Source: JBKDZR01 sp047971485 (GTDB lineage: Bacteria; Pseudomonadota; Alphaproteobacteria; Rhodobacterales; Rhodobacteraceae). From it: a DNA stretch of 34,572 nucleotides. Shown here piece by piece: positions 18,392-26,676 of the stretch. The position numbers and the translations under genes were made by a program. The stretch spans positions 1 to 34,572 of the forward strand of contig JBKDZR010000052.1 of assembly GCA_047971485.1 (NCBI GenBank), read 5' to 3'. The notes below the pieces were generated by a model. It saw only the letters and a program-made list of their open reading frames with translations. It did not search any database and was not told where the DNA came from. Each line of letters opens with the position of its first letter. Position 1 is the first letter of the stretch.

Positions 18392-19227
18392 CCCTTGCTG
18401 CCCTGTGCGGCGACGCCTTCGACGATCTTGCGCTGGAAGATCAGGAAGAAGACCAGCGGCGGCAGGGCGGCCAGCATGTTGGCGGTCATCACCACGTCAA
18501 CCGTGGTGTGCGAAAACGGCGCGTTGAACAGGCCCACCACCTGGCTGACCGTATAGGCCTCGGACCGGGTGGCGACGATCAGGGGCCACATGAAGTTGCC
18601 CCAAGTGCGCATGAAGGTCAGGATTGCCAGGGTGATCAATGCGTTGCGTGCCAAAGGTAAAGCAACAAACAGGTAGATCTGGAAATGGCCGGCCCCGTCC
18701 AGACGGGCAGCCTCGATCATGTCGCGGGGGATGGAGCGCATGAACTGGACCAGCATGAACAGCCCAAAGGCCGAGGCCAGGCCCGGCACCACCAGCCCCT
18801 GCATCGTGTTCAGCCAGCCCAGATCGGCGACCAGCAGATAGGTGGGAATGATAGTTACCGCCTGAGGCACCATCAGCGAAAACAGCACCAGGGCAAACAG
18901 GATCCGTTTGGCGGGAAAGTCGAACAGCGCGAACTCGAATGCCGCCATGGATCCCAGGATCAGCACCCCGGCGATGGTCAGGATCGTGTAGAGGATCGAC
19001 ACGTAATAGGCGCGCAGGAACCCGGTTTCGCGAAACACCGTGGCAATGTTGTCCAGCCCGGCCGACAATGAGGTCGGATAAAAGCGCGGGTTGATGGCCA
19101 CAGGCGTACCCGGCTCGGTGAAGACGACGCTGAACATCCACCAGATCGGGAAGACAGCCACCAGGGCGATACAAATCGCGGCAAGCCATTTCAGCATTGG
19201 CCAGAGGGGAAAGGCAGGGGCGGTCAT
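18388..19227 (-). CDS. ABC sugar transporter permease, MalG-like
   Basis: The 279-residue inner-membrane permease has six predicted membrane segments, the first at about residues 11-32 (MLKWLAAICIALVAVFPIWW). The EAA loop that contacts the ATPase reads EAARLDGAGHFQIYLFVALP. Its end, LIFQRKIVEGVAAQGSKG, is typical of the MalG/UgpE side. The ATG at 19227 has GGAGGG upstream and overlaps the stop of the first permease gene (ATGA). It acts as the second half of the permease heterodimer. Confidence 0.92.
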   Translation of the reverse strand: MTAPAFPLWPMLKWLAAICIALVAVFPIWWMFSVVFTEPGTPVAINPRFYPTSLSAGLDNIATVFRETGFLRAYYVSILYTILTIAGVLILGSMAAFEFALFDFPAKRILFALVLFSLMVPQAVTIIPTYLLVADLGWLNTMQGLVVPGLASAFGLFMLVQFMRSIPRDMIEAARLDGAGHFQIYLFVALPLARNALITLAILTFMRTWGNFMWPLIVATRSEAYTVSQVVGLFNAPFSHTTVDVVMTANMLAALPPLVFFLIFQRKIVEGVAAQGSKG

Positions 19228-20099
19228 TCGCGATCCCTCCCGAGGTAAAGCGACACGGAGGTCAGTGCGACGATGGCGATGGTCAACAGGAACCCATAGG
19301 CCGCCGCTTCGCCGAACTTGATGGATCCAAAGGCCCGGCCCATCATGTCCATCACCGGGAACAGCAGCCGGTTCTGCCGCCCGCCATAGTCGGCAAAGGA
19401 AGATCCGGTCAGAAGCCATGGAATATCAAATACCTGCAGCGCAGAGATAAAGCCGTAGGTAACGGTGAACAGCAGCACCGGCTTGATCGCGGGGATGGTG
19501 ATCCAGAGGATTTCCTGCAGCTTGCTGGCACCGTCCAGGCGCGCGGCTTCATAGTAGTGTCTGGGCACACCCTTCAGCCCGGCCAGCAAGATCACCATGT
19601 TGAACCCGGCTGAAACCCAGACATCGACGGCGATAGCGGAATACAGCATCGTGTCGGGATCGTTGAGAAATTTGACCGGCCCGGCCCCGATCCAGCCCAG
19701 CAGGGTATTCAACAGACCGAAATTCGGCGTGTAGATCCAGCGCCAGATGGTTGCTGCCATGAACAGGGGCAGCATGACGGGCAGGAAATAGGCCGCGCGG
19801 AAGAAATTGGCCACCGTGCCGCTGAAATGGTCGATCAAGAGGGCCAGGGCCAGCGCCGTCGAGATGCCAACGGGCACTGTGATGGCGACATAGAGAAACA
19901 GGTTGCTCATGGCGATGCGGAAATGCCGCGAACCAAGGATATCGGTATAGTTGCCCAGCCCGACAAAGACCTGATCCTGCGGCCCCTTCCACTCGAAGAA
20001 GCTGTGATAAAGACCACTGGCAATTGGAAAAAGGAAAAAAGCTGCGAACAGCACCATGAACGGCGCCAACAGGGTGTAGTGCTGAAAGTACCTTTTCAT
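19224..20099 (-). CDS. ABC sugar transporter permease, MalF/UgpA-like
   Basis: The 291-residue inner-membrane permease begins KRYFQHYTLLAPFMVLFAAF and has six predicted membrane segments. Its EAA loop reads EAARLDGASKLQEILWITIP. I chose the ATG at 20099, which has GGAG upstream, and not an in-frame ATG 48 nt earlier, because the family starts just before the first membrane helix. It is separated from the binding-protein gene by 74 nt holding a strong hairpin, which commonly lowers permease expression relative to the binding protein. Confidence 0.92.
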   Translation of the reverse strand: MKRYFQHYTLLAPFMVLFAAFFLFPIASGLYHSFFEWKGPQDQVFVGLGNYTDILGSRHFRIAMSNLFLYVAITVPVGISTALALALLIDHFSGTVANFFRAAYFLPVMLPLFMAATIWRWIYTPNFGLLNTLLGWIGAGPVKFLNDPDTMLYSAIAVDVWVSAGFNMVILLAGLKGVPRHYYEAARLDGASKLQEILWITIPAIKPVLLFTVTYGFISALQVFDIPWLLTGSSFADYGGRQNRLLFPVMDMMGRAFGSIKFGEAAAYGFLLTIAIVALTSVSLYLGRDRE

Positions 20100-20135
20100 C
20101 GGTGGCTCCGGGCGGGGTCGGAAACAGGGGCCAAA

Positions 20136-20162
20136 AGCGGCGGCCACTGGGGGGCCGCCGCT
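20136..20162 (-). terminator. Intercistronic hairpin between binding-protein and permease genes
   Basis: AGCGGCGGCC and GGCCGCCGCT form a perfect 10-bp stem with a 7-nt loop, 11 nt after the binding-protein stop. This is the usual place for an attenuator or 3' stabiliser that gives more binding protein than permease. Confidence 0.6.
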
Positions 20163-20173
20163 GTCCGGGCCGC

Positions 20174-21445
20174 CTAGCGGTCGGCCAGGATCTCGTTGAG
20201 GTTCTCGACAAGTTCCGCCGCGCCTTCTTCGGGCGTGACATCCCCCTGGGCGATGGCCGTGGCCATATCGGCCAGTTCCGACCAGTAGTCATTGGGGTAG
20301 GGTTCCACGAAGAACGGGGCCTGATTATAGAGCGCCTTTTCCGTGGCCTGGTTGGTAATCGCCAGCAGCGGATTGGCCTGCACCTCGGGATCGGACAGCG
20401 CCGCAGCATTGGCGACATAGCGGCCCAGCAACGTCGACCAACGGATCTGTTGCTCCTTGGCGGCGACATAGGCGGCGAATTCCCAGGCGATATCGGCGTG
20501 ATCCTTGGGCGCCACGGCGATGAACTCATGCCCCTTGATGCCGCCCTGTTGTTCGGCGGTCGCGCCGGGGACCAGCACCCAGTCGTAATCCTGACCATAG
20601 ACCATGCCGGCATTGACAAAGGTCGGGTTCACCCAGGGACCGGTAATGTAAAAGGCCAGCTGGTTCGAGATGAACAGGTCCCGCGTGGCCTGATCGTTGC
20701 GCGACGTGCCCGAGGTATAGGGCGCCATGTCCAGAAGCAATTGCCCGGCCTGGGCAAATTTCTCGGGGTTGATCCTGGTCACGTCATTGGCGAAATCCGC
20801 GCCCCATTCATCGTCATTGGCGATGCCGGAATAGATTTCGGCGACCGAGGGCCAGACCTGGGCTTCATCGGGGATGGCTGATTTGCCGGTCTCACCGATC
20901 TGCCGGATCTGGTCCATCCAGACCGACCAGTGGGTGATCGGTGCGGCTGGATCAATGCCCGCCTCGGCCAGCACATGCAGGTTACGGTACATGAATGATC
21001 CATAGCCTGTGTAGGGCAGGCAATAGAGCGTCTCGGCTGCCGGACGACAGACATCAATCAGATCGTCGGTGAACTCGGCGCGGAAGTCCTCGGGCATGGC
21101 CATCCAGTCGCCATAGATGTTTTTCAGCGCGCCGGCACGGACCAGGGCGGCCCCGGCGGAGGTGGCATTCATGAACACATCAGGGCCCGATCCCGACATG
21201 GCGCCGGCAACCTGGCCTGCGGTGAGGTCGTCATCGCCCTTGCCGGAAATCGCGATGCTGACCCCGGGATGGGCAGCTTCGAATTCCGCGATAAAGGTTT
21301 CCTGCAGTTTCAAGGCCTCGCCTTGGGCGAAGTCCGAATAGACCCAGTATTCAAGATTGACCTTATCCTGGGCGTGCGCCGCGCCGGCAAGGGCGGCACC
21401 GCAGGTGATGGCGATCGAAAGTGCGGATTTCATGTGTCTTGTCAT
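20174..21445 (-). CDS. ABC sugar transporter substrate-binding protein
   Basis: The 423-residue periplasmic binding protein belongs to the extracellular solute-binding family 1 (carbohydrate type). A signal peptide of about 26 residues ends AAHA-QD. The mature part begins with VNLEYWVYSDF and shows the family pattern with GSGPDVFMNATSAGAALVRAGAL and FYITGPW. The start at 21445 is fixed by AAGGAGG just upstream. It heads the ABC/kinase/SIS operon. The substrate cannot be read from the sequence; the downstream kinase and SIS protein point to a sugar or amino sugar. Confidence 0.92.
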   Translation of the reverse strand: MTRHMKSALSIAITCGAALAGAAHAQDKVNLEYWVYSDFAQGEALKLQETFIAEFEAAHPGVSIAISGKGDDDLTAGQVAGAMSGSGPDVFMNATSAGAALVRAGALKNIYGDWMAMPEDFRAEFTDDLIDVCRPAAETLYCLPYTGYGSFMYRNLHVLAEAGIDPAAPITHWSVWMDQIRQIGETGKSAIPDEAQVWPSVAEIYSGIANDDEWGADFANDVTRINPEKFAQAGQLLLDMAPYTSGTSRNDQATRDLFISNQLAFYITGPWVNPTFVNAGMVYGQDYDWVLVPGATAEQQGGIKGHEFIAVAPKDHADIAWEFAAYVAAKEQQIRWSTLLGRYVANAAALSDPEVQANPLLAITNQATEKALYNQAPFFVEPYPNDYWSELADMATAIAQGDVTPEEGAAELVENLNEILADR

Positions 21446-21813
21446 CTTACCTCCTTGCACCGGGGTCATGGGGGGGGCCCGGTCTTCATTATGTTTTTAA
21501 ACTTAACAAACAAAATGATTCGTTCAATCCTCTTGTTGGCACAGGCAGGCGATTGGGTGGGGGAGGAGAATGGCGAGCGTGGGGCACATCCCAGCCCGCG
21601 CGTGGTCCTGATGGCGATCTGCCCGCCGCTGTCTGACCTGTGCCGCGATCTGGTCGCGTCAGAGGTGCTTTTAATGACGTGAAAGCGTTATTTTATCGCT
21701 GCAGAAAACGTCATTTTTGACGTCATTTATCGCCCCGGAATTGACTGGGGCCGGTCACGGGTCCACCGTCCGGGCAACGCGGCACACCCCTGGTGCGTCG
21801 ATGGGGGGACAGG
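21446..21813. promoter_or_regulatory. Divergent control region between ABC operon and iol cluster
   Basis: The 368-bp gap has no gene. Near the ABC side an AT-rich stretch (about 21485-21515) reads TTTGTTAAGTTTAAAAACAT on the minus strand and resembles ROK/XylR-type operators, a candidate site for the ROK regulator. Nearer the iol side three octamers share one sequence: AATGACGT (inverted) at 21673-21680, and ACGTCATT at 21708-21715 and 21720-21727. The last two are 12 bp apart. They could be operators for an inositol-cluster regulator. Confidence 0.45.
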
Positions 21814-22113
21814 ATGAAAACAGCGATCAACCAGATGGCGATGCGCCGTACGGATTATGCCGCCTTTCTCGATCTGGGGCGGGATCTGGGCCGATCGCTT
21901 TTTGACGGGACATCCTCGGCCGAGGACGGCAAGATGACCCGGGCCCGCGGGCTGCCTGGGGTGGGCAAGGTGTACAACTTCAACGCCTGGTCCCATGGCA
22001 TCGGTGCCCGGGTCGGAACGATCATCGCATTCTTTGCGGCCGCGTTGCGTGCGGACAGGACCGACGCGCGCCCCCCACAAACAACCGGGCCTCGGCCCCC
22101 GTTTCAAACATGA
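21814..22113 (+). pseudogene. Truncated TIM-barrel sugar isomerase (IolE/Hyi-like) remnant
   Basis: The frame encodes only about 99 residues, whereas sugar phosphate isomerase/epimerase proteins are about 260-300. MKTAINQM and RRTDYAAFLDL are the usual start of that family. The segment that should read like CVGVEIRND is missing between DLGRDLG and RSLFDG. RARGLPGVGKVYNFNAWS matches the next conserved block, after which homology is lost. It therefore appears to carry an internal in-frame deletion and a 3' loss. GGGGGACAGG precedes the ATG. It sits directly before iolG, where an inositol-pathway isomerase gene would be expected. The family assignment is from recall and is moderately secure. Confidence 0.6.
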
Positions 22114-22121
22114 GGAAGACG

Positions 22122-23135
22122 ATGGCAGTCAGATTTGGTGTTCTCGGCGCGGGACGGATCGGACAGGTCCATGCCCGGGCCATTTCGACCGTCCCCGGCG
22201 CTACGCTGGTTGCCGTGGCAGATGCTATCGCGGGGGCAGCACAGGCGGTCAGCGGCAGCTATGGCTGCGCAATCCGCACGATCGACGCGATCGAAACGGC
22301 GCAGGATATTGATGCGGTGATCATCTGCACCCCCACCGATACCCATGCCGACCTGATCGAGCGGTTTGTCAAGGCGGGCAAGGCTGTCTTTTGCGAAAAG
22401 CCGGTGGATCTGGATGTGGCCCGCGCCCGCCAGGTCATCGGTACGGTGGCCGCCGAGAAGGGCGCCCTCATGGTGGGGTTCCAGCGGCGTTTTGATCCGG
22501 ATTTCCGGGCCCTGAAGGCCGCCATTGACGATGGGCGCATCGGCGAAGTCGAGATGGTCACCCTGACCTCGCGCGATCCCGGGGCGCCGCCCTATGACTA
22601 TATCACTCGATCGGGGGGTATTTTCCGTGATATGACGATCCACGATTTCGATGTGGCGCGCTGGCTGTTGGGCGAAGAGGTGGTCACCGTGATGGCCCAG
22701 GCCTCGGTGTTGACGGATCAGAAGATCGCGGAACTGGGCGATTATGACAGCGTGAACGTGATCCTGCGGACGGCCTCGGGCAAGCAATGCACCATCACCA
22801 ACTCGCGCCGCGCGACCTATGGCTACGATCAGCGCGTCGAGGTGCATGGATCGGAAGGGTCCGTTGTGGCAATGAACCACCGCGAGGCGAATATCGAGCT
22901 GGCCAATGCCGGGGGGTATACCCGCCCACCCCTGCTGAATTTCTTCATGTCGCGCTATACGGCAGCCTACGCGGCCGAAATCGCCGCTTTTGCCGAAGCG
23001 GTCGAAACGGGGGCACCGATGCCGACGACCGGGCTGGATGGGCTGCGGGCGCTGGAACTGGCAGATGCGGCGCTGCAATCGGCACGGACCGGTCAGGCGG
23101 TGCATCTGGATCCCGCAGGCACGATGGCGGGCTGA
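22122..23135 (+). CDS. iolG: Inositol 2-dehydrogenase
   Basis: The 337-residue Gfo/Idh/MocA oxidoreductase converts myo-inositol and NAD+ to 2-keto-myo-inositol (scyllo-inosose), the first step of inositol breakdown. The Rossmann motif GVLGAGRIGQVHA is at the N-terminus. CEKPVD holds the catalytic Lys93, and DMTIHDFD holds Asp170 and His174 of the active-site triad. The start at 22122 was chosen for GAGGA just upstream; an in-frame ATG 12 nt earlier is possible. It is followed after 61 nt by iolC. It appears intact, unlike its upstream neighbour and the gene after iolC. Confidence 0.92.
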   Translation: MAVRFGVLGAGRIGQVHARAISTVPGATLVAVADAIAGAAQAVSGSYGCAIRTIDAIETAQDIDAVIICTPTDTHADLIERFVKAGKAVFCEKPVDLDVARARQVIGTVAAEKGALMVGFQRRFDPDFRALKAAIDDGRIGEVEMVTLTSRDPGAPPYDYITRSGGIFRDMTIHDFDVARWLLGEEVVTVMAQASVLTDQKIAELGDYDSVNVILRTASGKQCTITNSRRATYGYDQRVEVHGSEGSVVAMNHREANIELANAGGYTRPPLLNFFMSRYTAAYAAEIAAFAEAVETGAPMPTTGLDGLRALELADAALQSARTGQAVHLDPAGTMAG

Positions 23136-23196
23136 CCCATGCGGGGCACAAGGTACGGGGGCGCTGCGTTCCCCCCCTGGACAGAGAAGGTGACGC

Positions 23197-25122
23197 ATGA
23201 CGACATCCCTTGATCTCATCACCATCGGCCGCGCTTCGGTCGATCTGTACGGTACACAGATCGGTGGCCGCCTGGAGGACATGGGATCCTTCGACAAGTA
23301 TATCGGCGGCAGTCCCACCAACATCGCCTGTGGTACGGCGCGGCTGGGGCTGAAATCCGCCGTCATCACGGCTGTGGGCGATGAACATATGGGCCGTTTC
23401 ATCACCGAGCAACTGGCCCGCGAAGGTGTCGATACCCGCGGCATCAAGACCGATCCCGAACGGCTGACCGCGCTGGTCCTGCTGGGCATTCGCGATCGGG
23501 ACCAGTTCCCGCTGATCTTCTACCGCGAAAACTGCGCCGATATGGGCCTGACGGTCGACGATATCGACCCGGATTTCATCCGTTCGGCACGGGCCGTGGT
23601 GGCCACCGGCACGCATCTGTCGCATCCGCAGGTCGAGGCGGCAACGCTCAAGGCCCTTGGCATCGCGCGTGAGGCGGGGATGCGGACGGCGCTTGATATT
23701 GATTACCGCCCGAACCTGTGGGGGGTGGCAGGGCATGGCGACGGTGAAAGCCGGTTTGTCGAATCCACCAAGGTGACCGACAAGCTGCAGTCCACCCTGC
23801 ATCTGTTCGACCTGATCGTCGGCACGGAGGAAGAGTTCCACATTGCCGGGGGAACGACCGACACGATCGCCGCGCTGCGTGCGGTACGCACCGTCAGCGA
23901 CGCAACGCTGGTTTGCAAGCGCGGCGCGGCCGGGGCGGTGGCCTTTACCGGGGCGATCCCGGACACGCTCGATCAGGGACAGGCAGGGCCGGGTTTCCCG
24001 ATCGAGGTGTTCAACGTGCTGGGCGCCGGGGACGGGTTCATGTCAGGGCTTCTCAAGGGCTGGCTCGATGGCGCGGACTGGCCCACGGCGCTGAAATATG
24101 CCAATGCTTGCGGGGCCTTCGCCGTCAGCCGCCATGGCTGCACTCCGGCCTATCCCAGCTGGGCGGAACTGCAGGTCTTTTTCAAGCGCGGGATCCGCCG
24201 CCCCGATCTGCGCAATGATGCGGAACTGGAACAGGTGCATTGGGCCACAACCCGGCCCGGCGCGTGGCCCAGCCTGCGCACCTTTGCCTTCGATCACCGT
24301 CAGCAACTCGAAGAGATGCCGGGCTATAGTCGGGAAAAGGGCGACCGGTTCAAGCAGCTTTGCCTCGATGCGGCGCTGGCCGTGCAGGACGGGCGCCCGG
24401 GCTATGGCATCCTGTGCGACAACCGCATCGGTCGCGGCGCCCTGCACCGGGCCAGCGGAACGGGCCTGTGGATCGGGCGCCCGGCGGAATTGCCCGGTTC
24501 GCGCCCCATCGCGTTTGAGCCCGAGTTGGGTACGGATCTGGGCAGCCTGCGCGAATGGGCACGGGAAAACGTCGTCAAGCTGCTGGTGTTTTGCCACCCC
24601 GAGGACAGTGCCGATATCCGAGCCCTGCAGGAAGAGCGCGTGTTGCGGCTGTTCACGGCGGCGCGGCGGAACGGGCTGGAATTCCTTCTGGAAATCATCC
24701 CGTCCAAGGTCGGCCCGGTCGATGAGACCGCCACGGCGACGCTGATCCAGCAGTTCTATGATGCGGGGATCTATCCCGATTGGTGGAAGCTGGAACCGTT
24801 CAAGACCGCAGCCGCGTGGCAGAACGCGGTGGACGCAATTGAGCGCAACGATCCACGGACCCGCGGCATCGTCGTTCTGGGTCTGGATGCCCCGGAGGCC
24901 GAGCTGGCAGCCTCCTTTGCGTTGGCGGCGCAACAGCCGCTGGTCAAGGGCTTCGCTGTGGGCCGGACGATCTTTGGCGATGCCGCACGGGCCTGGCTGG
25001 CAGGCACGATCAGCGATCAGCAGGCCGTGGCCCAGATGCGCGACCGTTACGCCCGGTTGTGCGATATCTGGGATACGGCCCGCACCGGGCAGACTGGGCC
25101 CAAACCGGAGGATACCCCGTGA
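23197..25122 (+). CDS. iolC: 5-dehydro-2-deoxygluconokinase fused to DUF2090 domain
   Basis: The 641-residue protein joins two domains. Residues 1 to about 325 are a PfkB/ribokinase-type kinase (IolC) that phosphorylates 5-dehydro-2-deoxygluconate; FDKYIGGSPTNIACGTARLG is the sugar site and GAGDG contains the catalytic Asp279. Residues about 335-630 form a DUF2090 domain, a predicted class I aldolase-like barrel seen fused to IolC in many proteobacteria. It may perform the IolJ-type aldol cleavage (inference). AGAAGGTG precedes the ATG. Its stop overlaps the GTG start of the broken iolD by GTGA, showing that the ancestral order was iolC-iolD. Confidence 0.93.
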   Translation: MTTSLDLITIGRASVDLYGTQIGGRLEDMGSFDKYIGGSPTNIACGTARLGLKSAVITAVGDEHMGRFITEQLAREGVDTRGIKTDPERLTALVLLGIRDRDQFPLIFYRENCADMGLTVDDIDPDFIRSARAVVATGTHLSHPQVEAATLKALGIAREAGMRTALDIDYRPNLWGVAGHGDGESRFVESTKVTDKLQSTLHLFDLIVGTEEEFHIAGGTTDTIAALRAVRTVSDATLVCKRGAAGAVAFTGAIPDTLDQGQAGPGFPIEVFNVLGAGDGFMSGLLKGWLDGADWPTALKYANACGAFAVSRHGCTPAYPSWAELQVFFKRGIRRPDLRNDAELEQVHWATTRPGAWPSLRTFAFDHRQQLEEMPGYSREKGDRFKQLCLDAALAVQDGRPGYGILCDNRIGRGALHRASGTGLWIGRPAELPGSRPIAFEPELGTDLGSLREWARENVVKLLVFCHPEDSADIRALQEERVLRLFTAARRNGLEFLLEIIPSKVGPVDETATATLIQQFYDAGIYPDWWKLEPFKTAAAWQNAVDAIERNDPRTRGIVVLGLDAPEAELAASFALAAQQPLVKGFAVGRTIFGDAARAWLAGTISDQQAVAQMRDRYARLCDIWDTARTGQTGPKPEDTP

Positions 25123-25544
25123 ACACGCCTCGCCTGACTGCGGCGCAAGCCATGCTGAAATGGTCGGCGGATCAGGGAACGGTGCTGTCCTGCCACCATC
25201 CTATGGGGGCGATGATCCAGAACGCCGAGGATATCGACGGGTCGATGGAGGGGGCCACCAAAGACCTGACCCTGCTCCATGATACGGGTCATCTGCCTTG
25301 TGCCGGTGCGCGACCGGATCCGGGCGCATGGCCGCAGGGGGCTATTCCGTGCCGGGCGATCCCGAAGGGTGTCTTGCCGTCCAGGCGATTACCGACCGGC
25401 TGGCCGCGATGGATCATGACGGCCTCGATCGTGGTTGAGGCCGCGCAGGACCCGGCCAAGGTGCCCCCTTTTGCCTAGTCCAGGATAGGCTACGATCACA
25501 TCATCGAAATCTGCGGCCGGTCCGGCCTGATCCTAACCAAGTGA
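25119..25544 (+). pseudogene. iolD-iolE deletion fusion, frameshifted
   Basis: The GTG overlaps the iolC stop, and the first residues, TPRLTAAQAMLKWSADQ, match the start of IolD (trihydroxycyclohexane-dione hydrolase, normally about 600 residues). From about 25190 the frame turns into the middle of IolE (inosose dehydratase): HHPMGAMIQNAEDIDGSMEG and LLHDTGHLPCAGA. Homology then shifts frame to GYSVPGDPEGCLAVQAITDR (about 25333-25393), shifts back to IVVEAAQDPAKVPPFA, meets a TAG at 25477, and goes on as RIGYDHIIEICGRSGLI to a TGA at 25544. Almost all of iolD and the first part of iolE are gone. Neither product can be active. Confidence 0.85.
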
Positions 25545-25552
25545 GGCGCGAC

Positions 25553-26359
25553 ATGCCCGATCTTCTTCGCAAGCCCCTGGGCACCCATGGCAAGGTGCAT
25601 GAGGTGACGCCGGCTTCGGCCGGCTGGCGCTATGTGGGCTTTGGTCTTTATCGGCTGCGGGCCGGGGAAACGGCGGCCGAGGCGACCGGCACGAATGAGG
25701 TGATCCTGGTGATGATCGAGGGCAAGGCCCGCTTTCAGGCCGCCGGGACGGATTGGGGGGAATTGGGCGAGCGGATGGATGTGTTCGAGAAAACCCCGCC
25801 CCATTCGCTCTATGTGCCCAATGGCGCCGACTGGCAGGCCCGGGCGACCACCGACTGCACCGTCGCTGTCTGCGCCGCGCCAGGGCGGGGCGGGCATGCG
25901 GCACGGCGCATCGGGCCCGACGGCATTACCCTGACCGAACGCGGCAAGGGCACCAACAGGCGCTACATCAACAATATCGCCATGGAGGCCGAAGATTATT
26001 GTGACAGCCTGCTGGTGACCGAGGTCTTCACCCCGGCCGGGCACTGGTCATCCTATCCCAGCCACCGCCATGACGAAGATGATTATCCGCGCATCACCTA
26101 TCTGGAAGAAACCTACTATCACCGCCTCAATCCGGCGAACGGGTTCGGTATCCAGCGGGTCTACACGGATGATCTGCACCTGGATGAGACGATGGCCGTG
26201 GCCGATGGCGATGTCGTTCTGATCCCGCGCGGCCACCATCCTTGTGGCGCGCCCTACGGGTTCGAGATGTACTATCTCAATGTCATGGCCGGCCCGCTGC
26301 GGAAATGGCGTTTCGTGCCGGCCCCCGAGGTTCAATGGATCATGGACCGCGATGCCTGA
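25553..26359 (+). CDS. iolB: 5-deoxy-glucuronate isomerase
   Basis: The 268-residue double-cupin enzyme isomerises 5-deoxy-D-glucuronate to 5-dehydro-2-deoxygluconate, the substrate of IolC. The metal-site segment YPSHRHDEDDYPR begins at Tyr168, giving His171, His173 and Glu175 or Asp as ligands, followed by the family-typical YLEETYYHR. VLIPRGHHP supplies a further His. GAGG lies 7 nt upstream of the ATG and just after the end of the broken iolE. The frame is intact and of normal length, although the enzymes that make its substrate are broken here. Confidence 0.93.
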   Translation: MPDLLRKPLGTHGKVHEVTPASAGWRYVGFGLYRLRAGETAAEATGTNEVILVMIEGKARFQAAGTDWGELGERMDVFEKTPPHSLYVPNGADWQARATTDCTVAVCAAPGRGGHAARRIGPDGITLTERGKGTNRRYINNIAMEAEDYCDSLLVTEVFTPAGHWSSYPSHRHDEDDYPRITYLEETYYHRLNPANGFGIQRVYTDDLHLDETMAVADGDVVLIPRGHHPCGAPYGFEMYYLNVMAGPLRKWRFVPAPEVQWIMDRDA

Positions 26360-26364
26360 GGGCC

Positions 26365-26600
26365 GTCTTGTCTGCCTGTCGGCCGGCCCGGGCTGCATCC
26401 CTGTGCCGCCGCAATGCCGAGGAGCACAGCGACCATCGCCCCATTGATCGAAGCGTTGTCTTCGGCAAAGCGGGGCAAGCTGGCGCGGAAATCGCCCTGT
26501 CAGAAATGACCCAATCAGAAACCCGCGTCCCAGTGGTGAAGCGGGGACAAAGCCAATGCCCAGTTCGCGGCAGGTGGGCAGAATTGATGCTCAACGCTCT
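26365..26600 (-). pseudogene. Aldo/keto reductase remnant
   Basis: On the minus strand, about 26590 down to 26500 reads ILPTCRELGIGFVPASPLGRGFLIG, written here in two parts: ILPTCRELGIGF then VPASPLGRGFLIG. This is a close match to the core of YajO/AKR13-type aldo/keto reductases. Another frame continues with DFRASLPRF and AMVAVLLGIAAAQGCS, which match the following part of the same family. A frameshift separates the pieces and the rest of the gene (about 330 residues) is missing. It lies between iolB and the copper genes and has no ribosome site. Confidence 0.65.
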
Positions 26601-26676
26601 TCCTGGCGGGGCCGGGATCAAGAGACACGGGTTGTCGCCCCGCTGTGCGGCCCGTAAGGTGGCGCGCGGAGAAGAC

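Noticed and set aside
15202..18556. Long plus-strand open frames opposite the SIS, BadF-type kinase and ATPase genes
   Set aside because: The minus-strand genes have family motifs, ribosome sites and ATGA overlaps; the plus-strand frames have none.
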